Made by a program: the position numbers and the translations under genes
The notes under the pieces: generated by a model
What the model saw: the letters and a program-made list of their open reading frames with translations, nothing else
What the model was told of the DNA's origin: nothing
The model's database searches: none
In this document: in pieces, positions 23,426-33,639 of the stretch
Layout: each line of letters begins with the position of its first letter
How positions within the stretch are numbered: position 1 is the stretch's first letter
Assembly: GCA_029204225.1 (NCBI GenBank)
Contig: CM055106.1
Location: 12,212,107 to 12,276,106, forward strand
Reading direction: 5' to 3'
Source of the DNA: Diphasiastrum complanatum
Taxonomy: Eukaryota; Streptophyta; Lycopodiopsida; Lycopodiales; Lycopodiaceae
Length of the DNA stretch: 64,000 bases

Positions 23426-24410
23426 TTGAGGAGAGATCTACTCTCTGTATCAAGGATAGCAGATCTTGGAATACAAGTCCTGTTCGATGGAAATGCATGC
23501 AAAATGGTCGAGCATAGATCGAATAAGCTGCGGACTGTCGCATCAAGGCAAGGTAACTTCTTTCAAGCAAAAATTATCAATAGCTACAATAGTGTATTGA
23601 ATGCATCCGAAAGTGAGACTCATCTCTGGCCTAAATGCATGTATCATCTGAATATGAGGAGTCTTTATGATATGAGCAAGAAAGAACTTGTGAATGGTCT
23701 TAAAGTTACAAATCTAGATTCAGACTTCTGCGAAGCCTGTCAAAAAGGTAAGCAACATCGAAGTCCATTCGTACATGAAGGAAGGAGAGCCAAGGACATC
23801 CCAGAATTGGTTCATTCAGATGTCTGTGGACCCATGAAGGTCGACTCTCTTTCAGGATCGAGATGCTTCCTCTCATTCATAGATGATTTCAGTAGAATGA
23901 CTACTATATACTATCTGAAGAGAAGTCATAAGTGTTGGATGCATTCAAGAATTTGTAGTATTTGCAGAATGACACACCTCCAAAAAATTGCAAATCCTTA
24001 GGTCCGACAATGGAGGCGAATATTCGAGCAAAGAATTTTCGGGCTTCTATCAAGAAAGAGGTATCGAACATCAATTCACGCCTGCATATACACCACAATA
24101 CAATGGTGTAGCAGAAAGACAAAACAGAACCCTTGTCGAAGGAGCAAAGTGCATGATGAATCAAGCACAATTGCCGAGTCGGTTTTGGGCTGAGGCAATC
24201 GCAGCTGTAGTTCATTTACAAGAGCGATCGATAACGAAAACAGTGGAGAGCAAGACGTCGTACGAAATGTGGACAAGTGAGAAGCCCGATCTATCGTATG
24301 TAAGAGTATTCGGATGTGCAACATACACGCACATACCAAAGGAGAAAAGAAGCAAACTGGATGAAAAGTCAGTACAGACTATCATGGTTGGATATTCGAA
24401 CGGCTCATAG
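23426..24410 (+). pseudogene. Copia integrase region
   Basis: GAG-pre-integrase (WPKCMYHLNMRSLYDMSKKE, FCEACQKGKQHRSPF) then integrase core. The DDE landmarks are visible as HSDVCGPM, FIDDFSRMTTIYYLK and RSDNGGEYSS, with NGVAERQNRTL. A frameshift near 23990 splits it. It continues to RVFGCATYTHIPKEKRSKLD, the link to the RT. Confidence 0.88.
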
Positions 24411-25741
24411 ATCTATTGACTCTACAATCCAACCTCAAAGAAGGTGGTGATGAGCAGAGATGTGGTGAAGTTCGACGAATCGACATTTTCAAGAGTGAAA
24501 GAATCAAATGGCCATGAAGTCTTTTCAATATTACCAATCGAAGAGGAAGTTCAAGGCTGAATGTCAAATCAGAATGTCGAACCACAAACTCCAAATAGGA
24601 GACAGAAGATCAGCCTGTCAGAGAATTCGAAGAAGAAGCGCAAAGGACAAATCAACAACCAGAGGTCCAGATGCGAAAGTCAACAAGAACTCGAAGACCT
24701 CCCGTCAGACTCATCGACAGACTTCAGTCGAGCGTAATCATAGACTTCAAGTTCTGTGGTTTCACCAAGGAACCAACGACATATCTGGAAGCAATCCAAA
24801 ATCCCAAGGGCGAATTTTGGAAACAGGCCATGTTAGAAGAAATCGAATCAATGAAGCAGAATCAAGCATGGACACTCGAACCACTACCCAAAGGAAAGAA
24901 GAAAGTCGACTACAAATGAGTATACAAGAAGAAGCTAAATATAGAACAAAAATCAAAAGGAAAGCGAGAGAGACGAAAAAGATATAGAAATAGACAGAAT
25001 TGTAAGAGGAGCGTCAGGCCGCTATTTGGCAACTGCACTGTTGACTCACTCTGATAAAAGAAAATGCAAAGGATGTTCTGTTCTTCCAATAGTGCTATTT
25101 TGCCTTGTTGTATTTGATTGATTATTGCATTGTTCGTGATTCGTATTAGCTTATCTAGTCCCACAATTCCGCACATCACACAGCACGCTTCCGATGATTC
25201 GTTGCTTCCCCAGCAAGTAGACATTGTCTCAATGAAATCCAAAGGCTACAAGATTGTTCAGCGTCCATGAAGGAGGGTAGTCTGAGAAGGCCGACTTTAT
25301 CCATCTCCAAAAAACTGTCCCAGTTTCACTTCAAACAAGCCCAACAAGCATACCTAAACATACGCTCTTCAAGGCACATAATTTCATCTTCTTTTGATAG
25401 AGTGTTTGAAAAATCGTCATCATTTGATGGTTTGCTGCTCTTTATTCTATTTTTCATCATTTACAAGATGATAGCTTGCTAGACTTCTATTTGGTTTTTC
25501 ATCTTTATCTTGTAAATTGGTTCGTAACTTCTGCCATGCAAGATAGATTGGCATTAATGCATGAAGCCTCCAATATAAAAGTTGCCAACTGGAGAGTGTC
25601 TCAATTGATTCTCATTCGCTTGGAAGTCAAGCTACAACTTGAAATAGAGGAGTAGAACACTGATGAGCAATGGGAAATTATGAACTAACAAAAGGTCAAA
25701 TATAAAGGTTAACCACAAATTCTACGACACATAGGGTTCGG

Positions 25742-26170
25742 TTGAAATTCCACATGATGATGAATATTCTTGCCACACCGGAATCCTCAAACCGCTTCAA
25801 GGAACTAGAAGACAAAATTGAACAACATAAAGAAGAAAGCATGTCTTGGGCAGCAGTACTCAAGAAAGGAGCTAAGCCTACAACACCTATCTCGTCGGTT
25901 ATCTCAGCTACTCTTTCGGAGGAGAGACTTCGGGGTAGCAAAGCTCTCAACATTCGGGTACGTGGTATTGTGGATATCCAAAATGCCATTGAAGAAGCAA
26001 AACGTTTTCTTGAAACCAATTTAGGCCACCATAGTGAAGGGCTTGATATGGCATGACGGGCAAAACGAGATAATACTACTTTGATTATTCGTTTCATTTC
26101 GTCTATCACTCGTAGAGATGTCATGTGTCCCCTTGATGCAAATATCAATGAAATTAGCGTAGGTTTTTGC
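25742..26170 (+). mobile_element. LINE ORF1 fragment
   Basis: MSWAAVLKKGAKP, LNIRVRGIVDIQNAIEEAKR and NTTLIIRFISSITRRDVM match, in order, the ORF1-like part of the LINE at 11.6-12.2 kb (TWASVLKQDG, VRGIPNGNKALDEAKDLL, FIKLSSIEQRNVAL). One stop follows GLDMA. No other LINE domains follow. Confidence 0.7.
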
Positions 26171-26179
26171 TGACACAAT

Positions 26180-26900
26180 AAGAATTGAATGTTAGTAGTT
26201 TTGAGAATTTGAAAGCAAAGTACAAACTCCAACAACTGATCTTAGATCTTGCCTTGCACACACAAATACCAAACAATTAATATCATTCGAAACCTATTGT
26301 AAACAGAGTAATTTTCTATCAGCTATTCTTTTACCTAAAACAGGCCTTTGGACCACCCAACCCAAGCACACCACATGTGGACCAACATTTCCCATTACTC
26401 ACCCCATCGAGTGAACAGAGCACTTGTCAGTAGCAGTTGGCATTGCACTTTTGTTGCACAGACTTGGCAATACTTTTTTTTAAAATACTACTCTGACTTC
26501 GAAATACGAAATATTCAGTTATCTCTTGCACCAGTTAGTTGTTTTGTTTTAGCAAGCACTTTTGTCTGATTGTTGTTTATGATATCAGTGGGTACAGTAA
26601 TAATAATAGTGATTGGACCTTGAGAACATGACCAGTCTCAATCATCAAATTCTGATCATCCACTAGCTGCCACTATAGATGGCTGGTTCCATTCTCAACA
26701 TCCATTTAGATGTCGACAGGTCAGACAGTTAGTGCTGAAAATATCGTTTTTTTAAAACAGATATCAAAGGTCAACCCACAACTCATATTCAAGTGTTACA
26801 GCTATAATAGGAATGTATTCCATTTTTGTAAGGGTTTTATTTTTTGAGGAAAAAAATAATGCATTTGTGAATTGAAATTATCACTTGTCTGCATTATTGT
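26180..26900. other. SSIII intron, no gene recognised
   Basis: AT-rich DNA next to the 26.9-kb exon; nothing recognisable on either strand. Confidence 0.5.
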
Positions 26901-26903
26901 TAC

Positions 26904-27118
26904 CTTTTTCTTTTCAGCCTTTTCCTGCTCCTGCCTCTTAAGCCTCAGGTTCTTATATACTTCGTCTTCAACAATGGCCCAGTATAAATCTTCAAGCATA
27001 CTCCTGGGGACAAGTCCATGGAAATCCTGGTAATTGTTATTATCATACAGTTTTGCTGAATTTGGAGGCCCATCGGCAAATACCCAATTAAGCATGTATG
27101 CGCTTTCTTGGACATACA
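26904..27118 (-). CDS. SS3: SSIII exon: end of CBM53-2 and linker helix
   Basis: 215 bp. The acceptor TTTTGTCATGTGCAG ends at 27119 and the donor GTAACA begins at 26903. The upstream exon leaves one base (G), which with TG gives Val, so the protein runs on as SVE-VYVQESAYMLNWVFADGPP. The phrase LNWVFADGPP, then YDNNNYQDFHGLVPRS and LEDLYWAIVEDEVY, matches the conserved block that closes the second CBM53 of SSIII. The exon ends in a charged helix (LKRQEQEKAEKKK) in phase 0. It is separated from the preceding exon by an 18.4-kb intron filled with Gypsy and Copia fragments. Confidence 0.93.
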
Positions 27119-27381
27119 CTGCACATGACAAAACAAGCTGTATTAATTAACAGCTTTTTTTAGCAATTATAGAAAATGTACAACTAACTTGGGTGTTCAC
27201 ATCCAGTATCATTCAGATTTATTGAGCAATAGATGGTTCATCCACATACAAAATGTGGGATAAAGGATATCTCTAAAATAAATGTAATCAAACTCGGAAA
27301 TTGCAGTCTGGAAAATTTAGACCTAGTCTACCAAACCTTCAAACTTCTCTGAAACTTCAAATATTATTTATGTAAAGGTAG

Positions 27382-27733
27382 TTAACCATCATGCAGTACA
27401 AAGATAGCCTTTGTGATGCAGCAACTTGAACAACACAATACGTGAAAGTTGGTATTTGAGTCAACCCTTGTTATCCATGGCTTTTGCAAAAGGCGAAAAT
27501 CATTGACATTCCAAGCTGAGCCATTGCACACAATTTCTACCTCAACCAAAACCCAAAATAGACAATATGAGTAGCTATTCGAGTTCTTGAGAGCAGAAAA
27601 GCTAAACTGGAGTTTTTGGTTTTCTGCCTGCATGCCGAGGCCCTCGTAAAGGTGGCCACGAATAGGTACAAAATAGTGTGCTCCTTGGGCTGATGCCTCT
27701 TTAAGAACTTCAACCCAACGTGCAGCAAATGGT
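27382..27733 (-). other. Unidentified open frame
   Basis: Immediately after a stop the minus strand reads EPFAARWVEVLKEASAQGAH, then YFVPIRGHLYEGLGMQAENQ and a less protein-like stretch. The first 40 residues look like real coding sequence, but I do not recognise the family. It is in the same orientation as SSIII but is not part of the known SSIII protein: the exons on either side join without it. Could be a captured gene fragment or chance. Confidence 0.3.
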
Positions 27734-28544
27734 TCTCAATGCACAATGACACACTAGATGCAGAAAATTTAAACTGCCTGTATCACATTCTTGACATCTT
27801 ACTCAAAAATTTTCCCAGAGACTATTTTAGTAGATTCTATTCAGAAAAGAATGTGATTAGATTGCAACAAGCATTCTTTAAGATACTCTCGAATGTGAGT
27901 ATAGAACCATTCTATTTGCATGTGTACATTATGTAAGGAAACAGAAGTTCACATGGGAAAGAACACAACTGCACTTTTCTTTCTACAACCTAATGACTAC
28001 AATGGTTCTATTTGCATGCCTACATTATGTAAGGAAATAGAAGTTCACATGGGGAAGAACACAAATGCAGTTTTTTTTTTACAATCGAATTACTACTAAG
28101 TAATTGATGATGGCAATCACTTACAGATATAAAGATATTGAATCTGTCAGCATAATGTACCTGGTTCTGGTCAATCTTGAAAATTCATCTTGATTGACTT
28201 CAACAATGGCAATACATGGGTCACAAGGATTCAGAGGGAGGTTAAATCCTGAAAGGCTTTTCTAGCTTGATTGCCTTGTCTGATTTTCAAAAGGTTACTT
28301 CTAAGATCAGCTGAGAAGAGCTTGAAAGGCTTAACCCATGGCCATAAAGTAATAAGTATTCCCACCATCATTTGCATGGATGAAGTAATGTTTGGGCATC
28401 CATATTGACCCGGATTGTTATATTGGATACATCCAGTGTGTGTAAACCTAGTGGCACAACAAGAATGGAACAAAACTTGAATAATACAGTAAATTATTTG
28501 ATGCTATGTCATGGAGTGCAATTTCAAATCATAGATGTACAGGC

Positions 28545-28590
28545 GTACCGGAACGGTTCCGGGATTCAGCAGCGTTCCGGATCAAAACGC
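28545..28590. repeat. Palindromic-word locus (CCGGAACGGTTCCGG)
   Basis: GTACCGGAACGGTTCCGGG and AGCGTTCCGGATC, 50 bp before a T run and the G run. Confidence 0.75.
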
Positions 28591-28637
28591 TGCAAAAATG
28601 TTCTTTTGTTTTATTTAGTTTTTTTTTAAACTGTGTT

Positions 28638-28665
28638 GGGGGGGGGGGGGGGGGGACGGGGGGGA
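28638..28665 (+). repeat. Poly(G) run
   Basis: Eighteen consecutive G, then AC and seven more G. Potential quadruplex; also a place where assembly or base calling may be poor. Confidence 0.9.
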
Positions 28666-28824
28666 CAACATGTAGGGACGTAAACAAAATTTCAAACACA
28701 TTGCAAATTATAGTAACTACTAACTCCTAGATTGTAGACACTACTAACCGAAAATGGATAACAGAGTGACTTGGTCATCACAGGTAACAATGGGCAGTTT
28801 ATTGAAAAGGTGAAGGCTCATTTA

Positions 28825-29560
28825 TCAAATGAGTTCGAGATGAAGGATCTGAATTTCTCTGCTTTGTATCTTCTCTCGTAAGAAGTGCTGATCCACCTCA
28901 ATATGCTTCGTACGAGCATGGTACACAGGATTTTTGGCAAGCTGGATGCAACTCTGGCTATCACACTGAAGAATAGTAGGACCAACCTGTGGAATCTGCA
29001 CCTCCTCAAGAAGTCTCCTGAGCCATATCGCCTCGCAGGTAGCTTTTGCCACTGCCCTGTACTCAGCCTCTATCGATGATAAGGTAACTGTGGGCTGTTT
29101 CTTGCTACACCAAGAAATGGCCCCTGAACCAAGGTTGAAAGTCTAACCTGTGGTCGACCTTCGATCATCCCTATCACCTGCCCAATCCGAATCGGTAAAG
29201 CCTCCAAGCTGAAGCCTTCCGTCATCTGTGTACTCAATCCCATAGCAGGTTGTCCCTTTGACATATCTCAAAACCCTCTTGGCTGCTTTCCAATGTGCTT
29301 TAGTTGGAGAACTCGTGAACTGGCTCGCTACACCAACCACATAGGAAATGTCTGGTCTCGTAGTGGTGAGATACATTAGGCTACCCACAAGTTGCCTATA
29401 AAGATTCTCGTCCACAAAAGGTTGTGCATAAGACATGAAGGTAAAACATTTATGTACGTAGTACACTCCACTTGTGCTAATTAGGCAAGTAATAACAAGT
29501 AGGTTGAGGACCCATGTGGGTTCTAGAGCTAGGATTAGCAAGACACCACCTCTATACATT
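28825..29560 (-). mobile_element. Copia polymerase C-terminus (RT end and RNase H)
   Basis: The minus strand from about 29440 reads YRQLVGSLMYLTTTRPDISY, VVGVASQFTSSPTKAHWKAA, KRVLRYVKGTTCYGIEYTDD, GFTDSDWAGDRDDRRSTTG, then, across a frameshift, TLSSIEAEYRAVAKATCEA, IWLRRLLEEV and HARTKHIEVDQHFLREKI. These are the classic Copia RT thumb and RNase H blocks. No LTR was recognised next to it. It is not the missing part of the 22-kb element, which is on the opposite strand. Confidence 0.9.
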
Positions 29561-29734
29561 ACATGCTAAATGTAGCCCAAAGTTTGGAGGGGTTTTCACG
29601 CCCTACTACTCTTTGAATAATCATTCAAGTTGTGTGAGTTTTGAAGTCCTCTCTCTCTTGCTTTGGTGTTCTACTCCATAGCTGGTTTTTTCAAGCTTTC
29701 ATAGTGTGCTTACTATGATGTTATGATACTCCAT

Positions 29735-30182
29735 AGCTAGGCCTTGAAATTTGTCAGGACGACCATCCCGCTGTACCAAAAACTGAATATGCCGCCGGCG
29801 CCGACTATGATGAAGACGAACCTGTAGAATAGCAGCAGGTAGGAGGGGAAATAACTCTGGATCAGTAGGAAACTCAGCATCACGAGAAGTATCATCCTCA
29901 ATAGCAGAACGTAATAAACTGACATGGAATATATCACAGGCCCGTGTCGAAGAAGGAAGCTGCAACCGATATGTCACGGGACTAAAAACCTCCAACATGC
30001 GATAAGGCCCATAATAACGTGGTGCAAGCTTCTCAGTAGAAGCATGGCCTTGAATAAAGTGGTGTCAAGCAAAACGAAGGGGTAGATAAACCATATCCCC
30101 ACCCTGAAACTGAACATGCCATCAATGACGATCAACAGAAGTCTGGTACCGCTGCTGGACGTGCTGTAAATGTGTGTTGTCC

Positions 30183-30264
<82 letters not shown>

Positions 30265-31130
30265 ACTTGGCCGCAAAGGGTTAACCCTCTCTATCAATTC
30301 CATGTCAATAGTGGTCGACAAAGTTGTTGACTAGGCTTTGGTGAAGTTTTAAAAGAGGCAAGTGTAACAAGTGTATCCTCAAGAGGAAGAGGTGTCCCAG
30401 GTAACAGGGGTGCATAACCATGAGATAATAAGAAAGGAGAGACACCAGTGCTAGTACTAACTGAGCTATTATAGTTATACTTAGCTAAACATAAATGTTG
30501 ATCCCAGTCCTTCCCTGAAGGAGTAACAAAGTGGCGGAGATAATCCGCAAGGATTTTAGAAGAGCATGAAGAGGAGCAGCCACAGTGGCAAGGTGTGGAA
30601 CGGGGCGGCGAAGGTGAGTGGCTAAACCGAGGAACATACGAACATGGTGAACATCGTTTGGTTTAGGCCAGTCCTAGATAGCCTTGACCTTACGAAGATC
30701 AAGGCGAATATGCCCATTACAAATAAGAAACCCAAAAAATTCGATCTCAGCAATGCACACGAAACTTATATAAACCAAGATGGGTACGAAAAGCAGTCTT
30801 ATGTTGGTCAGAAAGGTGCATCCTAATCTGGTGATATCCAAAACGAAGGTCTATCTTTGAAAAAATTTGGGAAGTGCCAAGCTAATCAAAAAGGTCATCC
30901 ATGTGAGGGATAGGATACTGGTTACGTCTAGTTAGCTTATTGAGGGCACGGTAATCTACGTGGAGACGTTTGGTACCATCTTTCTTACTAACAAGGAGAA
31001 CAGGGGCACCAAAAGGGCTATGGCTGGGAGCAATAAGACCTTGGTCTAGTAATGTAGAGATCTGAAGCTCAACCTCTTCACGCTCAGACTTAGACATACG
31101 GTAGGGAGGATGGGAGGGAGGAGCAGACCC
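29735..31130 (-). mobile_element. Gypsy retrotransposon fragment: RT, deletion, integrase C-terminus
   Basis: On the minus strand, from right to left: RT start ([40 protein letters not shown]), then RT connection (FLGLATHLRRPVPHLATVAA), a jump to the integrase (FVTPSGKDWDQHLCLAKYNY, STSTGVSPFLLSHGYAPLLP), and integrase C-terminus with decayed chromodomain (VTYRLQLPSSTRACDIFHVS, FLVQRDGRPDK). RNase H and the integrase core are missing. The C-terminus closely resembles that of the element at 38.5-44.2 kb. A (GA)n tract interrupts it at 30186-30263. Confidence 0.85.
30186..30263. repeat. (GA)n microsatellite inside Gypsy integrase
   Basis: 78 bp of GA between integrase core remnants and the C-terminal domain. 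Confidence 0.97.
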
Positions 31131-31263
31131 AGGACGTTAAATCAATGTGGTGGTTAACATCACGCAATAGTGGTAGCGTCGTGAGTTATGTCCTCTCCTT
31201 CAGTTCGTCCATTGGATTCACTCAATCTCGCGCTCTTGCTCTAGTTTCATTTCTCTTTCATCA

Positions 31264-31413
31264 TGTTGGAAGCTCATTCTCCCACCACAAGTGAACCTCC
31301 TTAGGATGCTTTGACAAATCATATTCGTCAGGCCATGGATGCTGCCATTTCCAGCCTCTCTTCTCGTTTAGATACTGTTACCAAAACACATGCTCAAGAT
31401 CCTACCCCCATCT
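31264..31413 (+). pseudogene. Gypsy gag N-terminus fragment
   Basis: MLEAHSPTTSEPP, a stop, then DALTNHIRQAMDAAISSLSS and RLDTVTKTHAQ. It resembles the gag start of the element at 39658 (MAHSPTPSETTQETLSDQF, SSLVLRFDTVM). Opposite strand to its neighbours and ends abruptly at the next LTR-like block. Confidence 0.6.
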
Positions 31414-31429
31414 AAGTCCCATACCAAAG

Positions 31430-32064
31430 ATGGTGATCCTCACAAGAGCAAGCAAGCAAAATCCAAGCTCTCTACACACTAGCAATCCACTAGAGGATAG
31501 AAGCAAGTCACAACACAAGAATTCTCCCTTCAATTGGGTGCCCTCTCCCTCTCTTATTGACGGCCAATGACACACTCCAAAGCACTATGGAATGCCTACA
31601 CAAGCCAATAAGAAATGGGGAGGCAAATGAAGGACCAAGAGGCTCACAAGTTAGTGGAATGTCAAAAGACATCTTCCATAACTTGTGGTTCTTGAATAAA
31701 ACTTCTTGGGTTCTTTAGGGACATCTTGGGACCCTAGTAGGTGCACCCTCCTACTAGTTCCCCATGACTCTTATGTGATGGCAAACTTTGGCCCAAGGCC
31801 TATTATGTAATTGTGGCTCAAGGTTGAGGCCCAAGGTTTAGGATAATGACCAATACCCAAGGTAAGGTCCTCCAAACACCTCACTAGGTTCCATACCTCT
31901 ATCCAAGGCATAGACACCTACATGCCCTTATCCAAGGACACTAGTACCTTAATATAAAGGCACCTACCCTTAATCCTAAGGGTAACCCTTATCCAAGGGT
32001 GATTCGCCATTTAACCCCCCAGACACTAAATGGGTAGATAGGGGTTAAAGTACTGCTAGTTACA
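31430..32064 (-). repeat. LTR-like block A
   Basis: About 600 bp directly repeated at 34050-34864 (block B). Both end on the plus strand with AAGTACTGCTAGTTACA, which in minus sense gives an LTR beginning TGTAACTAGC. Shared text includes CTTCCATAACTTGTG-like stretches, AAGGTTGAGGCCCAAGG and CTTATCCAAGGACAC. Block A has one copy of the 97-bp unit that is repeated in block B. Confidence 0.65.
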
Positions 32065-33240
32065 TATGTATGTAACACTTGGGTACACATACCCTTCCTT
32101 TATAAAAGAGGTACCTGTCCTCAATGGAGAAATTCTTCCATCGAGCATCCGCAACTCCTGCTGATCGCACATCCACTTCGGATGTTTCCGCATCATCTTC
32201 AGGTGGCGCGTCCCGTCCCGACGCAAATGCAACATCTTCCAATGGCCGGCAACATTCTCTGATGGCCCTGGTGTGGCGGTGGAATTCCTTTGCTCAATAG
32301 CCTACCACACAAGTGCGTAGTGAGAATCACTAACACACTTTCCTCTGAGTGATTCCAGGAATTCACTCCTGAATACCATAAAACTTAGGGTGCTTACCAT
32401 GGGCATTTGACTCAGGGCATCTACTACCACATTGGAGCGCCCTTTCCTGTACCTTAGTTGATAGTCAAACTCCTAGAGAAGTTCGGCCCAACGAACTTTT
32501 CTTCCTTTCAAGTCACTTTGGGAGGAAAGCCACTTGATATTTTCTTGATCAAACACGATCTCAAACTTAGCTCCATAGAGGTAATGCCTTCATTTCTTAA
32601 TTGCAAACAACTCCTCATAAGTGGAATAATTCAACTGGTGTTTATCCAATTTCTTAACGCGACCGGACGATCGTGTTGAGTGAGAACAGCACCAACTGCC
32701 TGATTACTGGCATCGGTTTCTACTATAAATGTTTCATTTAAATCCACTAAACTTAAGACAGGAGCAGTTGCAATTGCAGCCTTTACATCTTCAAAGCTCG
32801 CTTGTTGTTGAAGCCCCCAGCTAAAGTACTTGCCCTTACTCTTGAGTAGATCTTTCAAAAGAGCAGTCAAGAGGGCATATTGATGGATAAACCTCCTGTA
32901 AAATCCAGCCAATCCGAAGAAGAACTGCAGCTCTTCCACCGAAGTTGGTGCTGGCCATCGCATAATTGTGGCTACTTTCTCAGGATCCATCCTGATCCCC
33001 TCAGCGGAGATAATATGTCCGAGGTAGTGAATCTCTTCCTTGAAGAATTCACATTTTGATTCCATTTGCAAACAAGGAATTCTCTCTCAGGACCTGGAAC
33101 ACTTGACGCAAGTGTTCAAAGTTCTCTTCTTTAGTACGACTAAAGACCAGGATATCATCAAGGTAGATTAATACAATCTTGCCCAAGAGATGTCTGAACA
33201 CGTTGTTCATTAACCTCATATTCAGGATGATCTGATGACC
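32065..33240 (-). mobile_element. Gypsy polymerase: RT fingers to RNase H and integrase start
   Basis: Minus strand: NMRLMNNVFRHLLGK, LIYLDDILVFSRTKEENFEH, then ESKCEFFKEEIHYLGHIISA, MDPEKVATIMRWPAPTSVEE, FFFGLAGFYRRFIHQYA, FIVETDASNQAVGAVLTQHD (RNase H active-site region), decaying through about 32410, and a last piece RYLFYKGRVCVPK that begins the integrase and is cut off at the LTR block edge (32064). The YLDD box is intact. Standard Gypsy (chromovirus-like) order up to the cut. Confidence 0.88.
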
Positions 33241-33249
33241 CCAAACTTA

Positions 33250-33600
33250 AAGTGGTCTCTAATCTCAAAGACCGCTTGCTTGAATTTGCCAATGAACTTT
33301 GGATCTCGATCACTAACAATGTCATTTGGCAAACCAAACAAAGGGCATTAGTAAACCAGCTGCCTTAAGTCTTTCAGCTTTATTAACTTGGCATTGTGCA
33401 CACTTGCGAACATATGCCTCCACTTGACTTTTTAAATTAGGCCAGTAAAAGTTCCTTTTTACTAAGTCAAGCGTCCTTTGTGCGCCAAGGTGCCCTACAC
33501 ATGGGCTGTCATGACATTCATGCAGGATTTGGGCCCTTATATCATCATTTTTTGGCACACAAACTTTTCCATTCCGGAAAAGCAACCCATTCCTAATGGA
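33250..33600 (-). mobile_element. Gypsy integrase fragment, out of order
   Basis: The minus strand reads FRNGKVCVPKNDDIRAQILH, then ECHDSPCVGHLGAQRTLDLV, FYWPNLKSQVEAYVRKCAQC (H2C2 zinc-binding domain), then LPNDIVSDRDPKFIGKFKQA from the catalytic core. It precedes the RT piece at 33240-32631 in transcription order, the reverse of a normal Gypsy, so the two come from different copies or a rearrangement. Confidence 0.85.
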
Positions 33601-33639
33601 ATAGTCTCTCTATATCTTGTCCTGAGGAGAAATCTTGGA

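Larger units (their letters stand above)
22068..25215 (+). mobile_element. Copia retrotransposon with deleted polymerase and target-site duplication
   Basis: The 5' LTR is 22068-22400 (first base A where T is expected: AGTTGG...CCCCAACA). The primer-binding site TGGTATCAAAGC is at 22401-22412. The 3' LTR is a 5'-truncated piece, about 24937-25215, ending CCCCAGCA. AGTAG flanks both sides (22063-22067 and 25216-25220). In between: gag from 22431 (MATTIQAKITINLDGANYRI), zinc-knuckle remnants, protease motif VIDSEATSHITC (DSGA mutated to DSEA), GAG-pre-integrase, integrase core (LVHSDVCGPM, LRSDNGGEYSS, YNGVAERQNRTLVEGA), and the very start of the RT (FWKQAMLEEI). The RT is cut at VYKKKL and joined to the LTR. 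Several stops. Inactive, inserted in an SSIII intron in antisense orientation. Confidence 0.92.
27119..28820. other. SSIII intron start with duplications and a G run
   Basis: Contains an unidentified minus frame (27382-27733), a 96-bp tandem duplication (from 27911 and again from 28007, TCTATTTGCATG), a word locus at 28545-28590 (ACCGGAACGGTTCCGGG, GCGTTCCGG) and an 18-G run. Confidence 0.55.
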
